A stretch of DNA of 64,000 nt from Guadua angustifolia (GCA_036346375.1 CM070500.1:78720437-78784436); one strand, 5' to 3'. Positions 22,754 to 35,510 are shown, counted from the first letter of the stretch. Numbers and translations are program-made. Notes: generated from the sequence alone by a model not told the origin.

Positions 22754-25700
22754 ATGCCACTACTACCTCCTTCCGGCTGGGACCAAGCAACCCTCATGAA
22801 CGCCGCTATTAGCAACGTTGCTGTTCCTACCCCATCTCCCAACTGGTATATGGACAGCGGCGCCTCGACGCACATCACCAACTCTCAGGGTAATCTCCAT
22901 ACCACTTGCCCTTCTTCTTCCAGGCAGATTACTTCTAATATTGTATTTGGCAACGGGTCATTTCTTCCCATTGCCACCACCGGTTCATCTTCTATCCATA
23001 CTGGCAGTAGCAATTTTCACCTCAATAACGTACTTGTTTCTCCTTCCATTGTCAAAAAATTAATCTTTGTACATCGCTTTACACGTGATAATCATTGTTC
23101 TGTGGAATTTGACCCTACTGGTTTCTCTATTAAGGATCTGGTCAGTCGTCGTCTTCTCATGAGGTCCAGTAGCTCCGACGACCTGTACCCGTTCTTCAGC
23201 ACAGCACATCACCACAGGCTGGCTGTTTCTTCATCGAATAACTTGTGGCATTTTCACCTAGGTCATCTTGGCTACTCGTCGCTCTCTGCACTTTCTCATT
23301 ATTTTCCCTTATCATGTAATAACACCCTTGTTTCTTCCTCCGTTTGTGAGGCTTGTCAACTCGGGAAACAGCCACGTCTTCCATTTTTTGCTTCAACTTC
23401 TTTTACTACCATGCCTTTCCAAATTATTTATTGTGATGTTTGGACCTCACCGTTTGTTAGTTTTAGTGGCTACAAATACTACCTTGTCATACTAGATGAT
23501 TACAGTCACTACTGCTGGACATTTCCTATGCGCCTCAAGAGTGATGTCTCGACCATACTTCCTCTTTTTTTAATGTATGTTGCCACTCACTTTTGGCTTC
23601 CTGTTTGCTACATCCAATGCGACAATGGCGGCAAATTTCTTTCCAATGCTCTCCGCTCCTCTCTATCCCATCGCAGAGTCACCTACCATCTCTCCTGTCC
23701 ACATACCTTCCAGCAAAATGGCAAGGCCGAACGCATGATCCGTACTGTCACCGAGACACTCCGTACTCTCTTATTTCATGCACATATGCCACCTCCATTT
23801 TGGGTCGAAGCCCTAAATACTGCCACTTATCTCCTCAATCGGCGACCATCCACTATCACTCGCTCTTACTCTCCCTTTGCCATTCTCTTTGGTGTTCATC
23901 CTTCCTATGATCACCTGCGAGTTTTTGGCTGTTTGTGCTATCCGAACTTGATAGCTAGCAGGTCCAACAAACTGTCACCTCACTCTACTCCTTGTGTCTT
24001 CCTTGGATACCCAACTGAGCATAAAGGATATCGATGTCTTGATCTCTCGACCCGCTGTGTCATCATTTCCCGTCATGTTATCTTTGATGAATATGTTTTT
24101 CCTTTTGCCAATGTTGCACCGTCTCCGGTTCCATCCAAAGCGCCAACCTCCCCAGCCAATGCTTCTCCACTGCCACTTCTACCGGTACCACCAACTCAAC
24201 CTGTTCCAATGTCGACTCCTACAAACACAACTCACGCCACACCTAATTATTCTCCCTCCAGCCCACTAGACAACTCTTCCTCCTTTCCCAACAGTGCGCC
24301 ATCTTCTCCTATCCCTCTACCACCCGGAGCAGTCTCCATCTCTCCTGTCCAGAACATGCATCGCATGCAAACACATGGGAAATCTGGTTTTTGTCAGCCC
24401 GTTTAGAAACTCTCCCTTCCTCTGCATCCAATGATGTCTCCCCTATCCCTTCCAACTATCGCGCAACTCTCAAGGACCCTAATTGGCACACTGCAATGCT
24501 AGAAGAATATAATGCCTTGATGAAGAATGGTACTTGGTCTTTGGTTGATTGCCCTGCAGGTGCGAATGTCGTCAGCGGCAAATGGATATTTCGTCACAAG
24601 CTCAACCCTGATGGTTCTCTCGCCCGCTACAAAGCGCGGTGGGTCGTGCGCGGATTCTCTCAACGTGAAGGTGTGGATTATAGTGAGACTTTCAGCCCCG
24701 TTGTGAAGCCAGCTACCATCCGCACGGTCCTCAGCATCGCCACATCCCATTCGTGGCCCATTCGGCAACTCGATGCTAAAAATGCATTTCTGCACGACCA
24801 TCTTCACGAGACCGTTTATGCCCAGCAACCTTCTGGTTTTGTGAGCTCCTCCAATCCTTCTCAGGTTTGCCGCTTGCATCGCTCCCTCCATGGTCTTAAA
24901 CAGGCCCCTCGGGCCTGGTTCTCCCGCTTCCATGATCACATCCTCACACTCGGTTTTATCTAGTGCAAAACAGATTCCTCTCTCTTTGTTTATCACCGCG
25001 CTACCATTACTGCATATCTTCTACTATATGTAGATGATATAATGCTTACATCCAACACTCCAGACTTCCTTCAGTCTACCATAGCTTCTCTTAGCAGTGT
25101 CTTTGACATGACTAACCTCGGTGATCTTCATCATTTCTTGGGTATTAATGTACATCAAACCACTGCTGGTTTGTTCCTCTCTCAAGAGCAATACGCTTTA
25201 GAAATTCTGGACCGTGCAGCCATGTTAAATTGCAAACCCATCTCCACTCCGGTTGATACACGCTCCAAGGCTTCCATTCAATCTGGCACTCCCTTTGTTG
25301 ATCCTAGTTTATATCGTGGCCTTGTCGGCGCTTTGCAATACTTGACTCTCACCCGATCAGATCTCTCCTATGCGGTACAACAAGTTTGCCTTTTCATGCA
25401 TGCACCCACTGATACACATTTCCAGCTTCTTAAATGTATACTTCGCTACATAAAGGGAACCAGCCACTATGGTCTCACAATCCATCGCTCACCATCACAT
25501 GATCTGGTTGCTTATTCCGACGCTGATTGGGCCGGCTGTCCCGACACTCGTCGCTCCACCTCTGGGTTCTGTATTTTCCTGGGAGACAATCTTATCTCAT
25601 GGTCCTCTAAGCGCCAACATACCGTCTCCCGTTCGAGCGCTGAGGCAGAATACCGATCCGTTGCACATGCTGTCGCCGAGTCTGTTTGGCTGCGTCAACT

Positions 25701-26010
25701 TCTTACTGAGCTTCATCATCCTCCTCGTCGTGCCACGCTTGTGTACTGCGACAATGTCAGTGCCACCTATTTGTCGCACAACTAGATCAAACATCAGCGC
25801 ACAAAGCATGTAGAGATTGATCTTCATTTTGTTCGCGAATACGTGACTCTTGGTGATGTGTGCATTCTCCATGTTCCAAGCTCTTCTCAATATGCCAACA
25901 TATTTACCAAGGGACTATCATCGATCGTGTACCAGGATTTCCGTCACAATCTCAACGTTCGGCCAAGCACGTTGCGACTGAGGGGGGGTGTTGAACACAG
26001 CTACACTCCT
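22754..26010 (+). pseudogene. Copia polyprotein: protease, integrase, RT, RNase H (broken)
   Basis: Domains in order: aspartic protease (YMDSGASTHIT at about 22850); GAG-pre-integrase zinc motif (HLGHLG...CEAC); integrase D-D-E (CDVWTSP, QCDNGGKF, NGKAER); RT (KWIFRHKLNPDG, LDAKNAFLH, YVDDI at about 25030); RNase H (YSDADWAG, SRSSAEAEYRS). A frameshift lies around 24391-24406. In-frame TAG stops are at 24961-24963 and 25783-25785. The catalytic residues are otherwise kept, so the loss of function is recent compared with the element at 26.4-34.0 kb. Confidence 0.9.
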
Positions 26011-26210
26011 CTTATACCGGATCATCAGCTAACCACGCACCAACTTACTGCAATAGCCTAGTCCGGGTCTTCAGGCTCCAATCACTGGCTTTGCACTCTT
26101 GTAGCTCTGATAGTTACACATGCATTTGTACTCTCTCTCTCAACCGTATTATATATATTGTACTCTATTGTGCTAATAGACAATGAGATTGAGATATATA
26201 CCAAATCACA
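25989..26210 (+). repeat. 3' LTR, Copia element at 22.3 kb
   Basis: 222 bp, matching 22299-22522, preceded by a strong polypurine tract. Confidence 0.93.
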
Positions 26211-26379
26211 CATTTCAGCTTCAAGCTACAAAAAACACAAGTTTTCTCCGGTGGAATTATGACCAACAACAAACCAAATACTGCAGCGATAGTGTGTCCA
26301 TCAGCGCATGAGCCGATGGAATCTGGTCCATTCATGTCAACGAAGGGCCAAACGAAGCTCTCGCGATGCCGTTCCATAT

Positions 26380-26618
26380 TGTTGTAAAACATCGTCGAAC
26401 GCTCACGATCAATCATAAATTGTAGACGCAATCACGGGAGCAAGAACAATGGACACACAATGTAAGGGGTGGAATTCTCTCTCGCTTTTATTGATTCATC
26501 GTTTACAATGGGGAGCACCCCATATATATAGCAGTATGAGAGATGAGTTCGGATTCGACCACATAATAAAGAGATAGAGTCTAAACTGAATAAGGCTTAG
26601 AGTTCTTATCTCATAACA
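26380..26618 (-). repeat. 3' LTR of minus-strand Copia element
   Basis: 239 bp, TGTTGTAAAAC...CTCATAACA on the plus strand, matching 33794-34031. Confidence 0.92.
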
Positions 26619-26639
26619 CTCCCCCTTGGTCGAATACTG

Positions 26640-28440
26640 CGTAATGCATATGTCTCGTTAAAAACTCCACTCAAAAAACCCAGTGGGAAAAAGGAGATGG
26701 AGAAAAGAGTACATTGCACTCGCACTCTATGTTGCACTAGTTGCCTCATTAAAAACCTTCATGTGAGAAAACTTCAAGAAAACTCACAAAGGGAAAAAGA
26801 GTACAGCTTATAATCTTTAGGGTTTTATTAGGATCTTCAGGATCGCAATAAGGGTTATGATTCAAGGGTTTTCTCCCCCTGAACTCTGCATCTCTCTAAG
26901 TCTCCTCATTCTAATGCCTTTAACATATCTTTGAAATGTGGATTTATGCAAGGATTTAGTGAATAAATCTGCGAGATTTTCACATGACTTGGTTTGCAAG
27001 ATCTTATCTCATCGCTCTTCTGGAGTTCGTGAGGATAGAATAACTTAGGAGCAATATGCTTCGTGATGTTGCTCTTTACATAACCCAATTGCATTTGTGC
27101 AATACAAGCAGAATTATCTTCATAGATAATTGTGGGGGTATCGACGGTGTTAAGGCCACATGACTTCTAGATATGGCTAATCACACGTCGCAGCCAAACA
27201 CATTCACGTGAGGCTTCATATAAGGCTATAATCTCTGAGTGGTTGGAGAAGTTGCTACCAGAGTCTGTTTACAAGACCGCCAAGAAACGGCTGTACCACC
27301 GTAGAGAAACACAAGACCAGTCTGAGATTTGGTACTATGGAGATCAGACAGATAACCAGCATCAGTATATCCCACCATGGTCAAGTCTTGGTTCTTCTAG
27401 AAAAATAACCCAAGATCTTGAGTACTTTGGAGATATCCGAGTATAGTCTTTACACCAGCCCAATATCTTCTGGTTGGAGCTGAACTATGTCTTGCTAGCA
27501 AATTCACTGCGAATGCAATATCAGACCTTGCGCAATTCGCAAGGTACATGAGTGCTCCAATAGCACTTAAATATGGGACTTCAGGTCCTAAGACTTCCTA
27601 TTTTCCATCCTCGGTCTGAATGGGTCTTTATCTACTTCGAGGGATCTTACGACCATGGGGGTTTTCAAGGGATGTGATTTATCCATATTAAACCTCTCTA
27701 ATACCTTCCGAGTATAGGAAGACTGGTGAACAAGAATTCATACAGGAAATGCTCTAGGCTGTGAGCCTAAACAAAATTTGGTTTTACCCAAATCTTTCAT
27801 CTCAAGCTCCGTCGTGAGGTAAGCACTTGCTTTCTTTATATCCTCTGTGGTTCCGATGATATTCAGATCATCGACATACACTGAGATGATACAGAATCCA
27901 TTTTGGGATTTCTTTATGAACACACAGAGACAATCATCATTATTGGAGTATCCCTTCTTCGGGAGGAACTCGCTAAGCCGGTTATACCACATTCTTCCCG
28001 ACTGTTTTAACCCGTATAACGATCTTTACAGTTTGATGCTATACATGTTGCGATTATTAGGATCTGGGACTTTTACTCCTTCAAGAACTCTCATATAAAT
28101 GTCCGAATCCAGTGACCTATATAAATATGCGGTCACCATATCCATCAACTGCATTTCTAAATTTAAGCCAACTGCCATTGATATTAGATATCGAAACGTT
28201 ATTCCACTCATTACAGGAGAATATGTTTCATCGTAATCGATGTCGGGTCTCTGCGTGAACCCTTGTGCTACAAGCCTCGCTTTATATATCACCACCTCGT
28301 TTTTATTTCTCTTCCGGATAAAAACCCATTTTGATCCTACAGGGAACACTTTAGGAGGTGTTCGGTCAACAAGACCGAATACTTTCCTTTTATTAAGCGA
28401 GTGCAATTTCGTCTCAATTGCTTCTTTCCATTTTACCTAA
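26640..28440 (-). pseudogene. Copia reverse transcriptase and RNase H remnant
   Basis: Minus-strand frames give the RT N-half (28406-28026: GSKWVFIRKRNKN, YKARLVAQGFTQRP, DYDETYSPV), the RT active site (27992-27738: SVYVDDLNIIGT) and the RNase H tail (27094-26906: GYVKSNITKHIAPKLFYPHELQ). They lie in different frames separated by stops. In the RT, the usual D-V-x-A-Y-L-G motif reads DMVTAYLYRSL. Confidence 0.85.
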
Positions 28441-29060
28441 TCTGAGCGATTCTGGCACTCTGCTATGGACTTTGGTTCTGGATCCATTTCAAGAGTTTTA
28501 GCAATTTTGGAGGCGAAATAAATGTCGACAATTGTAGTCTTTCTTTTATATAATTCTCCTGAATCCACATAATTGGTGGATATTTCTTCGTTCATTTCTT
28601 CGGCTCCTCATGATTTCTCTAGCGATGGAGTCAGGTGTTCCGATTTCGGTGTCAGTTATGCGCGCAAATGTTCACTGGGATTTTCATCTTCAGGATGGCT
28701 CACTTCAGGGAGATTACCGTCATCAGGATGGCTCGCTTCAGAGATTTTCTCAACAACAGGTTGAGCTTCTTCAACTGTCTCAAGTAGTGATCTCATTTGC
28801 TTGGTTCTTCGTTTCTGCGGATGTCTCCACGGAACTGAGTCCCGTGCACCTGGAGGCCTCCCCCTCTTTTTGCTATGAGGGGCAAGAGTGGGTTCAATAA
28901 CCTTCTAGGGTATTTCCACTCTTTCAGGTGCATTTACTGCAGGTATATGAGATTTTGTCACTCCTTATAATCGGTGAAGGCATCTGGCGGGTTATTGGCT
29001 ATTTGTTCTGAGACTTATTATCCTCCGAACTTCAAGTTCGGCTTCTTTAATCTTGTGGGT

Positions 29061-30528
29061 TTAAGGACTGAATGCGGTAGCATTCCAATCTATTTCGGCA
29101 TTCTTCAATGTGGTATTTATCTCCCCTATCTTTGGGAAATTGTCCTTATCAAATATAGAATCAGCGTACCAAGCCGTGAACAGATCCCCTGTCATAGGCT
29201 CTAGGTATTTAATTATTGACGGAGATTCATAACCTACATAGATCTTCAACTTCCGGTGAGGTCCCATGGTAGTACGCTGTGGTGGAGAGATTGGCACGAT
29301 CTGACCTGACCAAATTTCATGAGATGGGAAATACTTGGTTCTTTCCCGCACTAAGCGCAAGGGGAAATTTCATGGTATCGATTAGTGCGAGTTAAATTAA
29401 TGATGCGATGTGCAGACCTTTGCATAGCTAACAATTGGTGGGTAACCTACAATTCTGCAAGAGCGGCCTAGCAATAAGTTTTATTCTCTTAATTAATGAC
29501 TCTGCAATGCCATTTTGGGTGTGGACATGAGGTACATAATGCTCTACATTAATGCCTAGAGTCATACAATAATCATTGAATGCTTTTGAGGTAAACTCAC
29601 CAGCATTGTCTATTCGAATGGACTTGATTCTTTCCTCTGGAAAAGAGGCTCTTAATTTAATAATTTGGACGATTAATTTAGCAAAAGCATGGTTCCTAGT
29701 AGATAATAGACATGCATGGGACCATCTAGTAGAAGTATCTATTAGCACCATAAAATATCTAAATGGGCCCGATAGGGGCTGAATTGGTACACAGATATCA
29801 CCTTGAATTTTCTCTAGAAAATTAAGTGATTCTTCCCTAATTTTAAGATGAGAGGGACGAACTATCAGCTTTCCTTTAGCACATGCAGGGCACATAAAAG
29901 CTTCAGGTTTAGGAAAGGCTGTAGTTTTTATATTATGGTCAGCAGAATTATTTATTCTTCTTCTCATCATATTCAACCCAGGATGACCTAGACGATCATG
30001 CCAGATCTTAAATATTTCTAGGGTTTTAACTATGGTTTTCATCGCAACATAAACTTCTGGTTTTATATATGTGTAATATAGTTCGGAGGAGAAGGAAGGA
30101 AGTTTTTCAACCACACGTTTATTGCATCTATCAAACTTGGTCATGAGTAGGTATTTAGTACTATCTTCATTTTCAGTCTCTATATGGAAACTATTTAGAC
30201 AGATGTCTTTGAAACTCGTGCAACTGGACTCAGGGTATAATAGGGTATTCTCTATAATTATTCGAGTGCCCATAGGGAGAACTATGATGGCTCTTCCGAT
30301 GCCAACAATAAGAGCATCGCTTCCGGCGATGGTCATAATATTTTCAGTTTTCTTAATCAATGTCTGAAAATATTTAGTTTCCCTAAGAATCGTATTTGTG
30401 GTGCAACTGTCTACAAGACAGATTTCCTCCTCCGCCATTGGATTATTCATGGAGTTATATATTAAACAAGTAAAATTAATCAAATATTTGTTGCATCGGG
30501 AACAAATAATATAGAACAAGCATAGCAT
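29061..30528 (-). pseudogene. Copia protease-like, GAG-pre-integrase and integrase remnant
   Basis: The long minus-strand frame 30528-29428 carries the protease site CLVDSCTTNTIL (Asp-Ser-Cys where Asp-Ser-Gly is usual), the zinc motif WHDRLGHPG...CPACAKGK, and the integrase triad in GDICVPIQP, IRIDNAGEF and NGIAESLIKRI. A second frame (29360-29061) continues the integrase C-terminal part. The frames are broken between the pieces. Confidence 0.85.
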
Positions 30529-30701
30529 GATTAAATAAATTTTCTAGGAAAATCACACTTTATTAAATTTGACTGATAATCGCTCAACAGGAGCGTAGAC
30601 CATTGTTCATTCAGGAACATAAAGACTAAACTGATAAATGAGGCTCTTAAGGAGACTCTAAAGGATAATACGACATCGACTCTAAAAGAAAAATTAGGAG
30701 A

Positions 30702-31990
30702 CTACTCCATGTCTCCATATAAATCATTTATTTTGTCCTCTTGGAACTTATCTTTATTCTTCTGGAATTCTTTTAGCTCATCCCCAATGAGATCATCTTC
30801 CTCCATGGGAGTATCACCATAACCAAGGAGGCCCTCCTTGAATTCTTCTGTGGGGTCGAAGGCCTGATCATCATCTAACTCCATTTTATTGTCAACAACA
30901 TGTTGAGAAGTAAAGAGACACCATAACCAAGGAGACCCTCCTTGAATTCTTCTGTGGGGTCGAAGGCCTGATCATCATCTAACTCCATTTTATTGTCAAC
31001 AACAGGTTGAGAAGTAAAGAGCGCTTCCGCCTTATTCCCTTGATTCTTCTGGAATCTCCCAGTGGATTTCATGTACAACTCTACCAAATGATTTTGGGTG
31101 CGATATGTACGTGACCAACGACCAGTACATCCACACTTATAGCATGGTTGTTTAGGTTGTTTAGGATCAATAGCATTATTTGTTGGTCCTTTTTTCTGGA
31201 AGCGACCCGATCCATTTTCTTTTATTTTCCACTGGGATTTACCTGTTCCTTTATGATTTTTGTCATCCTTCCATTTATCCCCTTTCTGTTTTTACCCTTT
31301 CTGCGGCTTCGGCTAGTGCTAGCCTGCTGAGCATTTGCATGTGCTTCAGGCAATGCATGACTCCCACTAGGTAGGACTTGATGATTCTTCATTAGAAGTT
31401 CATGCTTTTACGCTTCTAGCGAATGCATATCGACTCGAGTATACGGTACTTTGCATGGCGATCTTGTTCTTGCGGTATCCTCATGTTGGGGTGGAATGTG
31501 CACAAAGTTTTGTCAATCTTTTCAGCTTCTGTGATCTTCTGGTCACAAATGCTAGTTTTGCAACAATCTTATACATGGCAGAGTTGTACGCTGCCACTGA
31601 CTTAAAATCTTGGAAGCGTAGGAGTGTCCATTCACGTTGCGCTTCTAGCAACAGAATGGATCTTTGTTGGTTATATCATTCCTTCAGGGAATTCCATAGG
31701 GCCAGCGGGTCCTCCTCCATCATATATTCGGCTTTCAGGTCCGCATGGAGATGGTGCCTCAGGAAGTGCAAAGCTGCGCACTTAGCGATTCGAGGAAAAG
31801 TCAGACACTAGCTTGGTTTGGAAATTGTGGCTCCAAGAGATCGGGCTGTCAAGTTGATCTTGGCATCCATTGCCCAAGTGAGGTAATTGTTGCCATTCAG
31901 GGCAAGCTCAGCAAACTCTTTCTTTGCAATGTCATACATATCCTATATGCAAACAAAACATGGATTTTACTTTAGGTAAAATATTATTTT
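30702..31990 (-). pseudogene. Copia gag remnant with internal tandem duplication
   Basis: The minus-strand gag includes a UBN2-type segment (around 31730-31560: EEDPLALWNSL, then a QREWTLLRFQDFKS motif) and a zinc knuckle near 31145-31100 (CYKCGCTGRWSRTY) in which the His and last Cys are replaced. An acidic tail starting MELDDDQAFDPTEEF is present twice because a ~101-bp segment is duplicated (30820-30920 and 30921-31022). Confidence 0.75.
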
Positions 31991-33793
31991 GCATGATTCT
32001 TATTGAATCAGTAAAGTATGGTCTATATCTATTCAGTATATAATTATCACAGATTTTCTAGGATTTTCCTAGCATTTTTTAATAATTTTCTGCTAATTAT
32101 TAAGCAATTTCCAGAATTACTAATTAACAGAAGAATAAACTTCAACGTGAAATAAAACCGGCATAATGTTAATTACATCTTATGTAGCCCTAGTTGGTTG
32201 GGTATGAAATCATGTAATGAATGCCTCCGTCAACATGACTCTTGGCCAGGTCAACCCGCCCCAAGGGCTCACATGAGGGAGGAAGCACTTTCCGATTTCG
32301 GGTGCCAATTAAGAAATCTAGCCTCATGTGTGTTTTCCTTAAACACCAATTATCATGTATCCGTTCTTTCAAAACTGAAATAAAAAACCCAACCGCTTAT
32401 GCCCTCAAGCCCAAAACAGTTTTGATAGCTCGATTATTTCCATAATTTTCTAGCATTTCTATTAATTACTAAGCAATTTTCAGAATTACTTAATAATAAC
32501 AGAAAATAAATCACAGCACATATATGGTATAAGGCTAGAAAATAAACCTATAGCATGAAACTTCCAAAATGTGCTAAATGTTAATTTGTCACAATTTTAT
32601 GGGAGTCCAAAAACCTAGAAATACTAATTTCTAGAATTTATAGTCAATTTTTAAAATTTTAATATCAATTATTCAAAATTTTCTTTTCGGCGTGGTCTGA
32701 CGGCCCACTGTGCAGCCGAAATAGCATCATTAGTTCTTTTTCTGAAACACGGATGGGTTGCGGGCCCATCTACCTTTTCTGGCCCAGGCTGTCCGCTCGG
32801 CTCATGTACAGAGCACGGCCCAATATCGAACGTGGCCCAAAAAGAAAGTGCAGCCCGATTGCACCGCGCGGGCTGCGAGTGAGCGCTGCTTTACGGCCTG
32901 CTTGCGAGTGTTGCGCTATGGGACTAAACTCGCCGTGTCGCCCGCATGCGATAAGCGCACCATTGCACGGGCAGGAACCCTAGCACCGCGCTTGCTTTCC
33001 ACGTCGCCGTCATCAGCGCGCAAGGGAGAGGCGGCGCAAGGCATGAACCGTCAGCCGTGAGCTGCAGTCTCTCGGACGCAACCTTGCATCTGCCGTCCTG
33101 CGACACTCTAGATCGTTGGTCAAGGATGGAGATCACCAGATTCTAGCGAGGCGCGTTTCGGCGGGAACGCGCACGAACTGGTCTTCTGGCGGCAAGAAGC
33201 CAGGTGACTGCAGCGAAGAGCTAGCTAGCCGTGGCGGCGAGGTCCTAGAGGGACGGTGCAGTGAGCGCTTCGAGGCAAATGCTGCCATGCCGAGCTCTGC
33301 GGGGCGGCGATGGTGCTACGGGCGTGGCGGCCAGCGACGAGTCTGGGCGGCTTCGGGCGGCGCGGTCGGGCGACTTCGAGCGGCACGGCCGAGTGGCAGC
33401 TAGCGGCGCGTTCTCGCGCTTCGGGTGCGTCAGCGACCGGCTTGTCGTTGGCCTCCACGCTTCAGGCGCGAGATGATGGAGGCGAAAAAGGATCTACCGG
33501 ATCGATCGTAAAGTAACCCCAAATTTCCGGTATACAAAATTCATATGTAGAAATTTCGATCTGCTATTCAATCTCAATTGTGATTCAACAGATCATGTCA
33601 ATTTAATGCCTGCAGAGGAAATTCTGTAGATTATCGCATATGATAGAGTCACGTAAGACTTTTTCGGCAATCCGAGTGGATGCCGGTGTGATGGTGGGTT
33701 GATTGCAGATCGGATCGGACGATCAATCGCCGGTAGTAGATCGTTCGTTGTGGTCGACGATCCTCCTTGTGGTAGAGACTCGTGCTAATAACG
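31991..33793 (-). other. Long leader of the minus-strand Copia element, with GC-rich block
   Basis: Lies between gag and the 5' LTR. 32690-33480 is GC-rich with overlapping Ala/Arg/Pro-rich frames on both strands and no recognisable domain. Next to the 5' LTR the minus strand reads CGTTATTAGCACGAGTC. This is not the usual TGGTATCAGAGC primer site. Confidence 0.5.
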
Positions 33794-34031
33794 TGTTGTA
33801 AAACGTCGTCTAACGCTCACGATCAATCATAAATTGTAGACGCATCACGGGAGTAAGAACAATGGACACACAATGTAAGGGGTGAAATTCTCTCTCGCTT
33901 TTATTAATTCATCGTTTACAATAAGAAGCACCCCATATATATAGCAGTATAAGAGAGAAGTTCGAATTCAACCACATAATAAAGAGATAGAGTCTAAACT
34001 AAATAGGACTTAGAGTTCTTATCTCATAACA
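33794..34031 (-). repeat. 5' LTR of minus-strand Copia element
   Basis: 238 bp, matching 26380-26618. The terminal TSD CATAT follows at 34032. Confidence 0.92.
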
Positions 34032-34036
34032 CATAT

Positions 34037-34780
34037 GAGTCTTATGCCGCCTCTTTCATGGCCCTCCAGCACTTTATATCCCAAAAGTTCTCGTCATTTT
34101 CGTCAACGTTTTCACAAAAAAAGAAAAAAAATAACAACGCTTGTGTTGTCCTACTGCTGGTCGCCTGGTCACCTGCACTCCACAGGCTAGTGCAAGCACA
34201 CCAGTCTGCAGATCTAGGGAAAAAGATCGCCGAGAATATTATAAACTCATGTTAGTAGCTTATAACAAGAACGGGCTGAAAGGTGTCGATGCCACTTTTA
34301 ACTCGGTCTATATATCATAGATCTGCCATTGTGGTGATATTTTTTTTCCTTTCGAAATAGACAATGTTTTTAGTTGCAAGAGAAGACAAGCAAAAATGCG
34401 GATTGACAAGGTTATAAGTTAATTCGTATCACCTAAGACTCAGCAGTGGCCGTTAGTCACTGGGCAACGACGATGCTATACCACCGATTGGTTTGTACGC
34501 TCTATTCATCGTGCCAGTGTCGAGGGCTTGAGGCTACATTGAATCGTGCAATTGCATAAGTAGCTCGAACGCTTTCGACCAAGAAAAAGAAAGAAAGTAA
34601 AGCAGAAGAATACAGGAGAACATGACCGAATGACCGATGATAAAAGCAGTCCCGGTTAGTCTTGCAACCACATATCTGTATGTTCGATGTTTGTAGTACA
34701 ATACAATCAAGAGGTCTTTTTCCTACTTTCTAATAAATGAAATCAGCAGTTCTCCAGCTTTTTTTTTAAATATTAATCGA
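34037..34780. other. Intergenic DNA, no gene seen
   Basis: Continues the host sequence interrupted at 26379. Short frames only. Confidence 0.4.
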
Positions 34781-35510
34781 ATGCTCGAGCTTTGCTAGGC
34801 ATAAAAAAAATCATATTACCCTGCATTTCAAGTGAGCATGGTTAGGATCGATCTGTCCAGCATATACCCTCGGCACTGCTTCGGTACTCGGTTGTATCGC
34901 ACCTCCGTGCCATCGGCTTTGCCACATGTTCGGAACTCTTTGCTAGTTTTTATTTTTTTGGTTTGAGAATTTTTGAGAGATAATTTGTTTTTTTGTTACA
35001 TTGTTTCTTTTGTTTGATAGTATTTAGGGAGAGAAATTTGTTCATGATATATTGTTTTTTATATTTTTGTTAGAGAAGTTTTTAGGATATGGAAAGAGCA
35101 AGTGGAATAGGAGAGGCAGATGAACTATATGAGAGGAAGATGAACCACCATGGGCCATGGCAAATATCTTTTAAATTACTAGCTGAATGTATGCGCTTTG
35201 CTACGGATAAAAAAATCATATTACCCCTAGCATGTTGAGTCAACATCGGCCTGCTTAGCACATACCCTTGGCTCTGCCTTCCCACTTCGTCATGTCGCAC
35301 CTCTGTGTGTTCAGAACTGATTTACTATTTTTTATATTTTTTTGTCAGAGAATTTTTAGGAAGATAGATTTTTTTTGTTATATTGTTTTTTCTATTAGAG
35401 AATATTTATGGCGATGGAATTTGTTTATTGGTATATTGTTTTTCTATTTTTACTAGAGATTTTTATGGAGGTGGAAAGAGGAATGGTAGATGAACGCTAG
35501 CTTCTTTTAA
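34781..35510. repeat. Degenerate tandem duplication of about 390 bp
   Basis: 34781-35145 and 35180-35505 share ordered words (CTTTGCTA..ATAAAAAAATCATATTACC, then ATACCCT.GGC, TCGCACCTC, a T-rich stretch, and GAGGTAGATGAAC-like ends). Both copies start with the grass-repeat word CTAGCTGAATG/CGAATGCTCGAG. Confidence 0.6.

Larger units (their letters stand above)
22299..26210 (+). mobile_element. Ty1/Copia LTR retrotransposon, gag-deficient
   Basis: LTRs at 22299-22522 and 25989-26210 are bounded by the TSD CATTT (22294-22298 and 26211-26215). The primer-binding site TGGTATCAGAGC is at 22523-22534, and the polypurine tract GAGGGGGGG at 25980-25988. By hand count the LTRs differ at about 10 of 222 positions plus one 2-bp indel. 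The internal region encodes protease, integrase, RT and RNase H in Copia order. Only about 230 bp separate the primer site from the protease frame, so most of gag is missing. Confidence 0.93.
26380..34031 (-). mobile_element. Ty1/Copia LTR retrotransposon, minus strand, 7.65 kb
   Basis: LTRs at 26380-26618 and 33794-34031 are bounded by the TSD CATAT (26375-26379 and 34032-34036). The polypurine tract (CCAAGGGGGAG on the minus strand) abuts the left LTR, which is therefore the 3' LTR. gag, protease-like, integrase, RT and RNase H remnants follow in minus-strand order. Many stops and frameshifts show it is old. An unusually long leader of about 1.8 kb, partly GC-rich, lies between the 5' LTR and gag. 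Confidence 0.92.

Noticed and set aside
24499..24996. 165-codon minus-strand frame
   Set aside because: Antisense of the Copia RT.
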